6,803 nt of DNA from an uncultured Alphaproteobacteria bacterium (GTDB lineage Bacteria > Pseudomonadota > Alphaproteobacteria > Caulobacterales > Caulobacteraceae), in contig CAIZKE010000119.1 of assembly GCA_903933475.1 (NCBI GenBank), positions 1 to 6,803 of the forward strand. Direction: 5' to 3'. The translations under genes were made by a program, and so were the position numbers. Each line of letters opens with the position of its first letter. The first letter of the stretch is position 1. This document shows positions 1 through 5,085 of the stretch, one piece after another. The notes below the pieces were generated by a model. It made no database searches. It worked only from the letters and a program-made list of their open reading frames with translations, and had not been told where the DNA came from.

Positions 1-419
1 ATCACGCCGTTGTTCCCGACGATCACGCCGGCGGGGTTGATGAGATAGACCGATCCGGAGGCCGAGAGCCGGCCGTCAAGGCGCGACAGGTCGCCGCCGG
101 TCACCCGGTTGAGGGTCGCCCCCCGGCCATTGTCGAAGCGCACGCTCGCCCCGTCACCGACCGAGAAGCTCTTCCAGTTGAGGATGGCCCGGGCGGAGGT
201 CTGGGTGACGGTCAGGCTGGTGGGGGAGGCCGCGCTGATGACCGCGGTCCCCGCCGCCACCTCGCCGCCGGTCGGCAGGGCCTGGGACAGGGCCGGAGAG
301 GCCGCAAGCAGGGCGCACAGGGAAACACCCGCCCAGGCAGTCGCCCGAGAGGAAAGCGCAAGCCGCTGCGCAGTCTCTGGCTGAAGCCTCAGGTTCAGAA
401 CTTTGGAGCGGTCAAACAT
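1..419 (-). CDS. TpsA-type filamentous haemagglutinin-like exoprotein, N-terminal part (runs off left edge)
   Basis: This is the first 139 codons of a secreted two-partner (type Vb) exoprotein; the frame is open to the window edge, so the C-terminus and the true length are unknown. Residues 1-47 look like a long Sec signal peptide: a basic n-region, a hydrophobic stretch around residues 26-44 (AWAGVSLCALLAASPAL), and a plausible cleavage after SQA at 47. The mature start LPTGGEVAAGTAVI leads into the TPS (haemagglutination activity) domain, with NWKSFSVG at 81-88, the run FDNGRGATLNRVTGG at 95-109, and the hallmark INPAGVIVG at 127-135. TPS domains are recognised in the periplasm by the POTRA domains of the partner TpsB and are threaded N-terminus first across the outer membrane. 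The partner is encoded just upstream on the same strand. ATG at 419 is the only plausible start and has a Shine-Dalgarno-like GGACGAG 7 bases before it. Whether the passenger is an adhesin, haemolysin or contact-dependent toxin cannot be told from this part. Confidence 0.93.
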   Translation of the reverse strand, partial: MFDRSKVLNLRLQPETAQRLALSSRATAWAGVSLCALLAASPALSQALPTGGEVAAGTAVISAASPTSLTVTQTSARAILNWKSFSVGDGASVRFDNGRGATLNRVTGGDLSRLDGRLSASGSVYLINPAGVIVGNNGV

Positions 420-426
420 CAATTCA

Positions 427-433
427 CTCGTCC
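427..433 (-). promoter_or_regulatory. Ribosome binding site of the tpsA-like gene
   Basis: On the minus strand GGACGAG lies 7 bases before the ATG at 419. It is purine-rich and well spaced. It supports this start even though the n-region of the signal peptide is unusually long, because no other ATG lies between here and the TPS domain. Confidence 0.55.
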
Positions 434-446
434 AAAGGGCTCATTC

Positions 447-459
447 TCTCGTTACGAGA
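447..459. repeat. Short inverted repeat in the leader of the tpsA-like gene
   Basis: TCTCG-TTA-CGAGA is a perfect 5-bp inverted repeat with a 3-base centre, about 30 bases upstream of the tpsA start codon. It could be an operator half-site pair or a small RNA hairpin in the 5' leader. At this length chance is a real alternative. Confidence 0.3.
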
Positions 460-468
460 AGGACCTGA

Positions 469-494
469 TTTCTATCCTGGAACTAGATTTACAA
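469..494 (-). promoter_or_regulatory. Possible promoter of the tpsA-like gene
   Basis: On the minus strand TTGTAAA (494-488) and GATAGAAA (476-469) are separated by 11 bases. This resembles the housekeeping promoter pattern described for Caulobacter (TTGACGS, 10-14 bases, GCTANAWC), with mismatches in both boxes. Transcription would begin near 460 and give a leader of about 40 bases that contains the inverted repeat at 447-459. The site lies in the AT-rich part of the tpsB-tpsA gap, where a promoter is expected. The call rests on pattern matching only. Confidence 0.25.
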
Positions 495-598
495 TCCCGG
501 TAACAGGCACGGAACTGAAAAGCTTGAAGCAAATCTGAACACCGCCTCGGATACTCACCGAATTCGAAACGCGGTTAATATCCCAGGCCCAGCTAAGA

Positions 599-621
599 TT
601 TAATACGGGGATGTTTAATAC
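599..621. repeat. Spaced direct repeat TTTAATAC
   Basis: The octamer TTTAATAC occurs at 599-606 and again at 614-621, start to start 15 bp (about one and a half helical turns). A looser relative, TTAATATC, lies at 575-582. The elements sit between the tpsB terminator-like hairpin and the possible tpsA promoter, so they may be regulator contact sites. They may also simply reflect local AT-richness. Confidence 0.3.
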
Positions 622-635
622 CGAGTTCTCAAACG

Positions 636-666
636 AAAAAAGCCTGGATCCAGACAACCCCGGCTT
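636..666 (-). terminator. Terminator-like hairpin after tpsB
   Basis: On the minus strand AAGCC (666-662) pairs with GGCTT (644-640). The following GG can pair with CC across one bulged A. The loop is about 12 bases and the 3' side ends in a run of six T (641-636). The structure lies about 110 bp past the tpsB stop codon. The stem is short for an intrinsic terminator, so this is a moderate call. It would reduce or condition read-through from tpsB into tpsA. Confidence 0.4.
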
Positions 667-688
667 CTCCCACCGGCTGGGCGAGAAG
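664..688. repeat. Strong inverted repeat overlapping the terminator-like stem
   Basis: CTTCTC (664-669) pairs with GAGAAG (683-688). The stem continues with CCA (670-672) against TGG (678-680), with a two-base bulge at 681-682 and a 5-base loop. That is nine base pairs. In the minus-strand transcript its 3' arm includes 666-664, which are also the first bases of the terminator-like stem, so the two structures cannot both form completely. Confidence 0.45.
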
Positions 689-778
689 ACTTACGACGGC
701 GGGCGCAAGGAAGGCCCTGACCATCACGGCGCAAGGCACCCTCCGGTCGTCTTGTTCGGCTGAACCCCGGCTTGCAGG

Positions 779-2503
779 TCAGAACCGGGCCAGGATCCTG
801 GCCACCACGCGGATATCCCCCGCCTGGGTCCGCGGACCATCCGTGAGTGCGGCACCCAGGGTGGCCTCCAGGCTCAGTCCCTTCAGGAGGTCCGCAGTGG
901 CGGCGACACCGATGCTTGCAAGGGACAGGTCGTCCTGTCCGGGTGCCCCTTCGCCCCAGGCGGCATCGAGGAATGCAAATGTCCTGAGTTCAGGGCCCCG
1001 CGCGGACAGCCCGATGGGCTGGAACTGGTACTCCGCCTGGACGACCGCAGCCCGGTCGCTGGCACCATCATCGTAGGAGAAGGCTCGGGAGCCGCCCTGT
1101 CCGCCCAACCCCATCTGTTCCGTCCGGGGCAGGGCATCCCCGGTGACCTGCACCCGGACAAGGGCGGAGAGGGCGTCTCCGCCGGTCAGGTTGCGACTGC
1201 TTCGGAGGGTGGCGTTGAGATAGGCATATCGCGCGCTCGCCATCCGGCCCTGGGTGACCAATCGCATGCGCTCGTCGCTGTTCGCGTCGTCGAGGCCCCC
1301 GGGTGAGACGCGGAAGGCCGCCTCGAACTGGCTCGCGCCGCGTCTTCCATAGTTCGTCACCGAGTACCCGACCACGGCCTGGTAGACGTTGTAGGCGGTC
1401 GAGTTGACCCGGATATCGTCGAAGTCCACCACGGAGACCTGCCGTCGGGCCTCGATGCCCAGGCGGACATCGCTCGGTGGCAAGGGGGCGTCCATCAGGT
1501 CGGAAAGGGCGATCCTGTAGCCGATGGCGGCCTCGGCGACGGTCCCCTCAATGTTGAAGACATCGACCGCCTGGTGCGTCTGGACCCAGTTCACCGTCAG
1601 GTCGGCCTCGCTGCGCACCGTGATGGGGAGCGAGCCCTGCAGGGCGTGGGAAAGATATCCCCTATCTGCCTGGTTCCCGATGTCCTCCGGTGAGATCGTG
1701 AACTGGTAGGCCGCCATGCCGTTGCCCAGCAGGGGCCCTCCGGCCTGGACGCCCGCGAACACCCGGTTCCAGCCTGTGCTCTCTGAACCGGTGTTGCCCG
1801 CCCCGACGTACCCCTGGACGGACCGGGATCGGCGGGTCTCGAGGAGGAGGTCGGTCTCGCCCGTTTGTCCCCCGGGCCGGAAACTCGCCTCCGTATTGCG
1901 GAAGGGCGTGCGGTTCAGCCACAGCAGGTCTTCCTGGAGGCGCGGCAGGTAGACCGGGTCCCCCGGACCGAGCCGGAGGCCGGCACGGATTTCATCGGAC
2001 GTGTCCAGCGGCCTGGCCTCAAGCCGGCCGACCCGGAACTCAAGCACCCTCAGGTGAAGAATACCTTCTGTCACGTTCTGCGGAGGCGTCGACACGGCGA
2101 TGAAGGGATAGCCCTTGCCCTGGTAGAGGGCTGCGATGTCCGACTGGATGGCGGCGATCCGGCTGGGAGACAGCGGCTGTCCCAAATGGCGCGCCAGGAC
2201 CCTTGATAGCTCGTCCGGCGACACCCTGAGGCCTTCGCCGACAAAGACGGTGCTTTCGCCTAACCTCTGCGGGGGCTCGGCGGACGTCGACATCGTCAAC
2301 CCCCGCAGCGCTGGCCCCGTCTCCGTCACCGCGCTCACCTGGCTTTCGGTCTCCGGACCCTGAACCGTGGGCACCGTCGGTCGCTTCGACGGGGGCGTAT
2401 TGCGCTCGATGGCCTGGGACAGAGCCTGGCCTGGCAGGCTCATCGCGAGCAGACAGGCTGACAGGACAACGCCTGACGCGGAACAGTTGAATGTGCTCTT
2501 CAT
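779..2503 (-). CDS. TpsB outer-membrane transporter, ShlB/FhaC/HecB family
   Basis: A 574-residue two-partner secretion translocator, a normal length for the family. It should form a 16-stranded outer-membrane barrel that exports the TpsA-like protein encoded next on the same strand. Residues 1-31 are a Sec signal peptide (hydrophobic GVVLSACLLAMSLPG, cleavage probably after ALSQA). A Pro/Thr/Glu-rich linker covers about 32-82. POTRA_2 follows at about 84-156 (VSPDELSRVLARHLGQPLS, then LYQGKGYPFIAVSTP) and the second POTRA at about 157-224. The barrel runs from about 228 (QGYVGAGNTGSESTGWNR) to the end. The loop-6 motif, VRGY/F or VRAY in relatives, appears as GGSRAFSYDDG at 470-480 with its arginine at 473, and the FxDxG-like strand motif as FAFLDAAWG at 509-517. 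The protein ends in phenylalanine, as expected of a beta-signal. ATG at 2503 is required for the signal peptide; the ribosome binding site is weak (GTGAGC). A BamA/Omp85 relative is excluded by having two POTRA domains and a TpsA neighbour. Confidence 0.93.
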   Translation of the reverse strand: MKSTFNCSASGVVLSACLLAMSLPGQALSQAIERNTPPSKRPTVPTVQGPETESQVSAVTETGPALRGLTMSTSAEPPQRLGESTVFVGEGLRVSPDELSRVLARHLGQPLSPSRIAAIQSDIAALYQGKGYPFIAVSTPPQNVTEGILHLRVLEFRVGRLEARPLDTSDEIRAGLRLGPGDPVYLPRLQEDLLWLNRTPFRNTEASFRPGGQTGETDLLLETRRSRSVQGYVGAGNTGSESTGWNRVFAGVQAGGPLLGNGMAAYQFTISPEDIGNQADRGYLSHALQGSLPITVRSEADLTVNWVQTHQAVDVFNIEGTVAEAAIGYRIALSDLMDAPLPPSDVRLGIEARRQVSVVDFDDIRVNSTAYNVYQAVVGYSVTNYGRRGASQFEAAFRVSPGGLDDANSDERMRLVTQGRMASARYAYLNATLRSSRNLTGGDALSALVRVQVTGDALPRTEQMGLGGQGGSRAFSYDDGASDRAAVVQAEYQFQPIGLSARGPELRTFAFLDAAWGEGAPGQDDLSLASIGVAATADLLKGLSLEATLGAALTDGPRTQAGDIRVVARILARF

Positions 2504-2597
2504 GAGCTCACTTTAGAACAGTTTGTGGGAATTGCCATCAGCTGGTGATTCCTTGCAGGTATAGGAACCATCCTGAGCATTCGGGTCTTCCGCATAG

Positions 2598-2621
2598 GTT
2601 GTAAGTCTGGAGAGTGACAAC
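2598..2621. promoter_or_regulatory. Imperfect dyad upstream of tpsB, possible operator
   Basis: GTTGT at 2598-2602 is mirrored by ACAAC at 2617-2621. Extending inward, 9 of 12 positions of the two half-sites agree. On the minus strand the dyad contains TTGTCA (2620-2615), a fair -35 box, with a weak CTATGC (2597-2592) 17 bases further on. A regulator bound here would cover the spacer of that promoter, about 90 bp before the tpsB start. Both promoter and operator are inferred from pattern alone. Confidence 0.25.
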
Positions 2622-2719
2622 TCGTTGCGGATGGGGGGCTCCGCGATGGAACCGGGTGTCTCTATGATGACGGTCGCCTTAGCGACGTGGCCAGGCTTCG
2701 AGGGCCTGTCGACGGAACC

Positions 2720-2751
2720 TTGACCCTTTTCCGTCCTGGTCGTGCTATAGG
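2720..2751 (+). promoter_or_regulatory. Possible promoter of the DEAD-box helicase gene, close to the start codon
   Basis: TTGACC at 2720-2725 and GCTATAGG at 2744-2751 are separated by 18 bases. GCTATAGG resembles the alphaproteobacterial -10 element GCTANAWC. The spacer is longer than ideal. The -10 ends only 8 bases before the ATG at 2760, so transcription would begin at or within a few bases of the start codon. No purine-rich ribosome binding site is present before that ATG (GGCGCCGCCC), which fits a leaderless transcript. Confidence 0.4.
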
Positions 2752-2759
2752 CGCCGCCC

Positions 2760-4766
2760 ATGCCCTTCCCGACCAGTCACCCGGCGCTTGACCGCGCGCT
2801 TTCCGAACGCGGCTATGCCGAGCCCACGCCCGTCCAGGCGCAGGTCCTTGACGCCTCCTATGACCGCGATCTGTTGGTCTCGGCCCAGACCGGGTCGGGC
2901 AAGACCGTCGCCTTCGGCCTGGCCATGGCCCCCACCCTGCTGGGTCTTGCCGAAGGCTTCGGCCAGGCGGGGGCGCCCGCCGCCCTGGTGATCGCGCCCA
3001 CGCGGGAGTTGGCCCTCCAGGTGACCGGCGAGCTGACCTGGCTCTACGCCGCCACCGGGGCGACGATCCTGTCCTGCGTCGGCGGGATGGACCCGAGGGC
3101 CGAGCGGCGGGCCCTGCAGAGGGGCGGCCACATCGTCGTCGGCACGCCGGGACGGCTGCGTGACCACCTTGAGCGCGGCGCTCTGGATCTGTCAGAGATT
3201 AAGGCGGTGGTCCTCGATGAAGCTGACGAGATGCTCGACATGGGCTTCCAGGAGGACCTGACCTTCCTGCTCGAGGCCGCGCCTGCCGACCGGCGCACCC
3301 TCATGTTTTCTGCGACCCTGCCGCGGGAGATCGTCCGCCTGGCCTCAGCCTACCAGCGCGATGCCCTGCGCATCGATACCGTCGACCGGGACTCCCCGCA
3401 CGGCGACATCGAGTACCGCGCTGTCCGGGTCCTGCCCAACCAGGTGGATCTGGCGGTCGTGAACCTTCTGCGGTTCTACGAGGCACCTGGTGCCCTGGTC
3501 TTTGCCAACACCCGAGAGCGGGTGAAGCACCTGACGGCCACCCTGCGCGAACGGGGTTTCTCGGTGGTGGGCCTGTCGGGTGAGTTGACCCAGGACCTGA
3601 GGACCGAGGCCCTCCAGGCGCTGCGCGGGGGTCATGCCCGGGTCTGCGTCGCGACTGACGTGGCCGCGCGCGGCCTCGACCTGCCCGACCTGGGCCTGGT
3701 CATCCACGCCGAAGTCCCGGCCAATGTCGAGGGCATGCTCCACCGGTCGGGTCGGACGGGGAGGGCGGGGCGCAAGGGTGTCTCGGTCCTGCTGGTTCCC
3801 CGGGCCCGGCGGCGCAAGGCCGAGCTCCTGTTCCAGGCCGCCTCCATCCGCGCCGAGTGGGTAGGGCCGCCGACCGCCGAAGAGATCCGCGAGAAGGACC
3901 ACCAGCGCATGCTGGAGGATCCGCTTCTGGTCTCGCCCCCCGACGAGGACTGCATGGCCGAGGGGCGCCGCCTCCTGGAGCGCCTGTCGCCCGAGCAGGT
4001 CGCGGGTGCCCTCATGCGGCTCTACCGCGAGAAGCTGCCGCCGCCAGAGGACGTCCAGGACGACGCGCCCTCCCGCTGGAAGCCCGAGGCGGCAGGCGAA
4101 CTGCGCCCCCAGCGCGACCCCGGTGACATGGACTGGTTCCGGATCGACATCGGTCGAAAGGATCAGGCCGATCCCAAGTGGCTCATCCCCAAGATCTGCC
4201 GGGCGGGGGGCGTGACCAAGCGCGACATCGGCAATATCCGGATTTTCGATGCCGAGACCCGCTTCGAGATCAGCCGGGAGGTCTCGCCCGCCTTCGTGGC
4301 GGCCATTGCCGTTCCCCTTCCGGACGGGACGCGGATCGCGCCTTCCGAGGCACCGGGAGCCGAGTCCCGGTCCTCGCGTCCTCGCCGCGAGTTCGCAGCT
4401 CCAGGGGAGCGCGCGTCCGCTCCGCCGCGGCCCAAGCGGGCACCCCGGCCCTACGCGGCGGAATCGGCGGCTCCGAGAGCTCCCCAATCCCCCGGGACCC
4501 CACCCTTCCAGAAGACGGCACCCGAGAAGTCCGCTTTCGAGAAGGCACCTTACGAGAAGCCGCCCTTCCAGAAAAAGCCCTTCAAGAAGAAGCCCTTCGT
4601 GCAGGGCGATCGACCCCTAGCCGCCCCGGGCGACCGGCCCTGGAAGGGAAAGCCCCGGCCTGCAGGCTCAGGCCCGACCGCAGGAACGGGCCCGAAGCGC
4701 AAGCCGAACGACGGTCCCGCGCCCCGCGGCGCGCCCTTTCGTGGCAAGCCGAAACGCGGGTCCTGA
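2760..4766 (+). CDS. DEAD-box ATP-dependent RNA helicase, DeaD/CsdA-like with DbpA RNA-binding domain
   Basis: A 668-residue cytoplasmic RNA helicase, expected to remodel structured RNA in ribosome assembly, cold adaptation or mRNA decay. All core motifs are intact: Q motif PTPVQ (22-26), I AQTGSGKT (42-49), Ia PTREL (80-84), Ib TPGR (129-132), II DEAD (153-156), III SAT (184-186), IV LVFANT (246-251), V ATDVAARGLD (298-307), VI HRSGRTGRAGR (328-338). Residues about 346-430 form a charged helical linker like the dimerisation region of CsdA. A DbpA-type RNA-binding domain lies at 458-516 (WFRIDIGRKDQ, then GGVTKRDIGNIRIFD). From about 525 the chain is a disordered Pro/Lys/Arg/Ala-rich tail with six tandem pentapeptides at 583-612. 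The layout and length are closer to DeaD/CsdA (about 630 residues) than to DbpA (about 460). Start at 2760: the Q motif begins only about 20 residues later, so no downstream start would keep the fold; no ribosome binding site is visible. The gene is divergent from tpsB and ends 5 bp from the convergent 2TM gene. Long antisense open frames inside it are by-products of GC bias. Confidence 0.95.
   Translation: MPFPTSHPALDRALSERGYAEPTPVQAQVLDASYDRDLLVSAQTGSGKTVAFGLAMAPTLLGLAEGFGQAGAPAALVIAPTRELALQVTGELTWLYAATGATILSCVGGMDPRAERRALQRGGHIVVGTPGRLRDHLERGALDLSEIKAVVLDEADEMLDMGFQEDLTFLLEAAPADRRTLMFSATLPREIVRLASAYQRDALRIDTVDRDSPHGDIEYRAVRVLPNQVDLAVVNLLRFYEAPGALVFANTRERVKHLTATLRERGFSVVGLSGELTQDLRTEALQALRGGHARVCVATDVAARGLDLPDLGLVIHAEVPANVEGMLHRSGRTGRAGRKGVSVLLVPRARRRKAELLFQAASIRAEWVGPPTAEEIREKDHQRMLEDPLLVSPPDEDCMAEGRRLLERLSPEQVAGALMRLYREKLPPPEDVQDDAPSRWKPEAAGELRPQRDPGDMDWFRIDIGRKDQADPKWLIPKICRAGGVTKRDIGNIRIFDAETRFEISREVSPAFVAAIAVPLPDGTRIAPSEAPGAESRSSRPRREFAAPGERASAPPRPKRAPRPYAAESAAPRAPQSPGTPPFQKTAPEKSAFEKAPYEKPPFQKKPFKKKPFVQGDRPLAAPGDRPWKGKPRPAGSGPTAGTGPKRKPNDGPAPRGAPFRGKPKRGS
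4506..4595 (+). repeat. 15-bp tandem repeats encoding (F/Y)(E/Q/K)Kx(P/A) pentapeptides
   Basis: Six consecutive in-frame 15-base units encode FQKTA, PEKSA, FEKAP, YEKPP, FQKKP and FKKKP (helicase residues 583-612). A lysine is fixed at the third position and an aromatic residue at the first in five of six units. Some units are close at DNA level, with GAGAAG starting on a 15-base register around 4528, 4543 and 4555, while others have diverged. They lie in the disordered basic tail and probably give multivalent RNA contact. Confidence 0.7.
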
Positions 4767-4771
4767 GGAAC

Positions 4772-5065
4772 CTATCGGCCTCCGTTCAGCCGGTCGATTT
4801 CCTGCTTCAGCATCCGTTCGCGCAGTCCGTCTCCGTTCAGGGAGAACCAGGTTGCAAGGCCATGGGCGGCCAGGCCAATGCCCCAGCCGGCCAGGGGCCA
4901 GAAGGACCAGAGGGGCCCGCCCTGGAAGATATTCAGCGCGAACAGCCCCGCATTGACGGCCACATAGATGAGGGCGTGGCTGAAGAAGCCCATCCGCAGG
5001 CTGACGCGTCTCTGCGCCTTGCGGATCAGTTCCGGATCGATGGGCGCCTGGGTCTCGGTGGGCAT
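4772..5065 (-). CDS. 2TM domain-containing small membrane protein
   Basis: A 97-residue inner-membrane protein matching the 2TM domain family by its characteristic pattern. A basic amphipathic lead-in (LIRKAQRRVSLRMGF, 13-27) precedes a first membrane helix (about 27-48, with HALIYVAVN). A short loop with GGPLWSFWPLAGWGIGLAAHG at 49-69 carries into the second helix (about 54-75), and a charged C-terminus (LRERMLKQEIDRL) may form a short coiled helix. Conserved His30, Asn38, Trp56-Pro57, Gly60-Trp61-Gly62 and His68 are the family's signature positions. The molecular function of stand-alone 2TM proteins is not known; in some proteins the domain precedes sensor modules. It starts 20 bp after pabC on the same strand with a good ribosome binding site, so co-transcription with pabBC is likely, though a role in folate synthesis does not follow. 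It converges with the helicase gene, the two stops being 5 bp apart. Confidence 0.9.
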   Translation of the reverse strand: MPTETQAPIDPELIRKAQRRVSLRMGFFSHALIYVAVNAGLFALNIFQGGPLWSFWPLAGWGIGLAAHGLATWFSLNGDGLRERMLKQEIDRLNGGR

Positions 5066-5070
5066 GACGG

Positions 5071-5077
5071 CCTCTCT
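5071..5077 (-). promoter_or_regulatory. Ribosome binding site of the 2TM gene
   Basis: AGAGAGG on the minus strand lies 5 bases before the ATG at 5065, inside the 20-bp gap after pabC. It supports independent initiation on a shared transcript and fixes the start codon. Confidence 0.6.
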
Positions 5078-5085
5078 GGCTGATT

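Larger units (their letters stand above)
420..778. other. Intergenic region between tpsB and tpsA (359 bp)
   Basis: No convincing gene lies here. By my count positions 461-660 are about 46% GC, against roughly 70% in the flanking genes. In the direction of transcription (minus) the gap holds an 11-bp repeat copy just after the tpsB stop (AACCCCGGCTT on the plus strand at 763-773, repeated at 656-666), a hairpin at 664-688, a terminator-like hairpin with six T at 636-666, two TTTAATAC direct repeats at 599-606 and 614-621, a possible promoter at 469-494, an inverted repeat at 447-459 and the tpsA ribosome binding site. A 61-codon TTG-initiated frame at 657-472 has no recognisable product and AT-rich, non-native codon use; I do not call it a gene. 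Confidence 0.6.

Noticed and set aside
109..384. 91-codon plus-strand frame at the left end
   Set aside because: It is antisense to the signal peptide and TPS domain of the tpsA-like gene, which explains the sequence far better.
644..653. Perfect 10-bp palindrome CTGGATCCAG as an operator
   Set aside because: It lies inside the loop and 3' arm of the terminator-like hairpin, and a single 10-bp palindrome is weak evidence on its own.
472..657. 61-codon minus-strand frame in the tpsB-tpsA gap
   Set aside because: It begins with TTG inside the terminator-like hairpin, has AT-rich codons unlike the neighbours, and no recognisable product.
2673..2686. GTCGC-CTTA-GCGAC inverted repeat as a terminator
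   Set aside because: The stem is only 5 bp and no T-run follows on either strand. Neither flanking gene ends here; both start here.
2513..2761. 82-codon minus-strand frame between tpsB and the helicase gene
   Set aside because: Its start codon lies on the helicase ATG and its first codons are the helicase promoter region. The product matches no family I know, it has no membrane or signal features, and it reads like intergenic DNA. It would, however, end just before tpsB, so homologues in other genomes would reopen the question.
3345..4487. 380-codon frame antisense to the helicase
   Set aside because: The plus-strand frame has every DEAD-box motif. The antisense frame is low-complexity Gly/Arg/Pro-rich and arises from GC bias at third positions.
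4178..5083. 301-codon plus-strand frame running from the helicase tail across the 2TM gene
   Set aside because: It overlaps two well-supported genes in other frames and its product is low-complexity without any domain.
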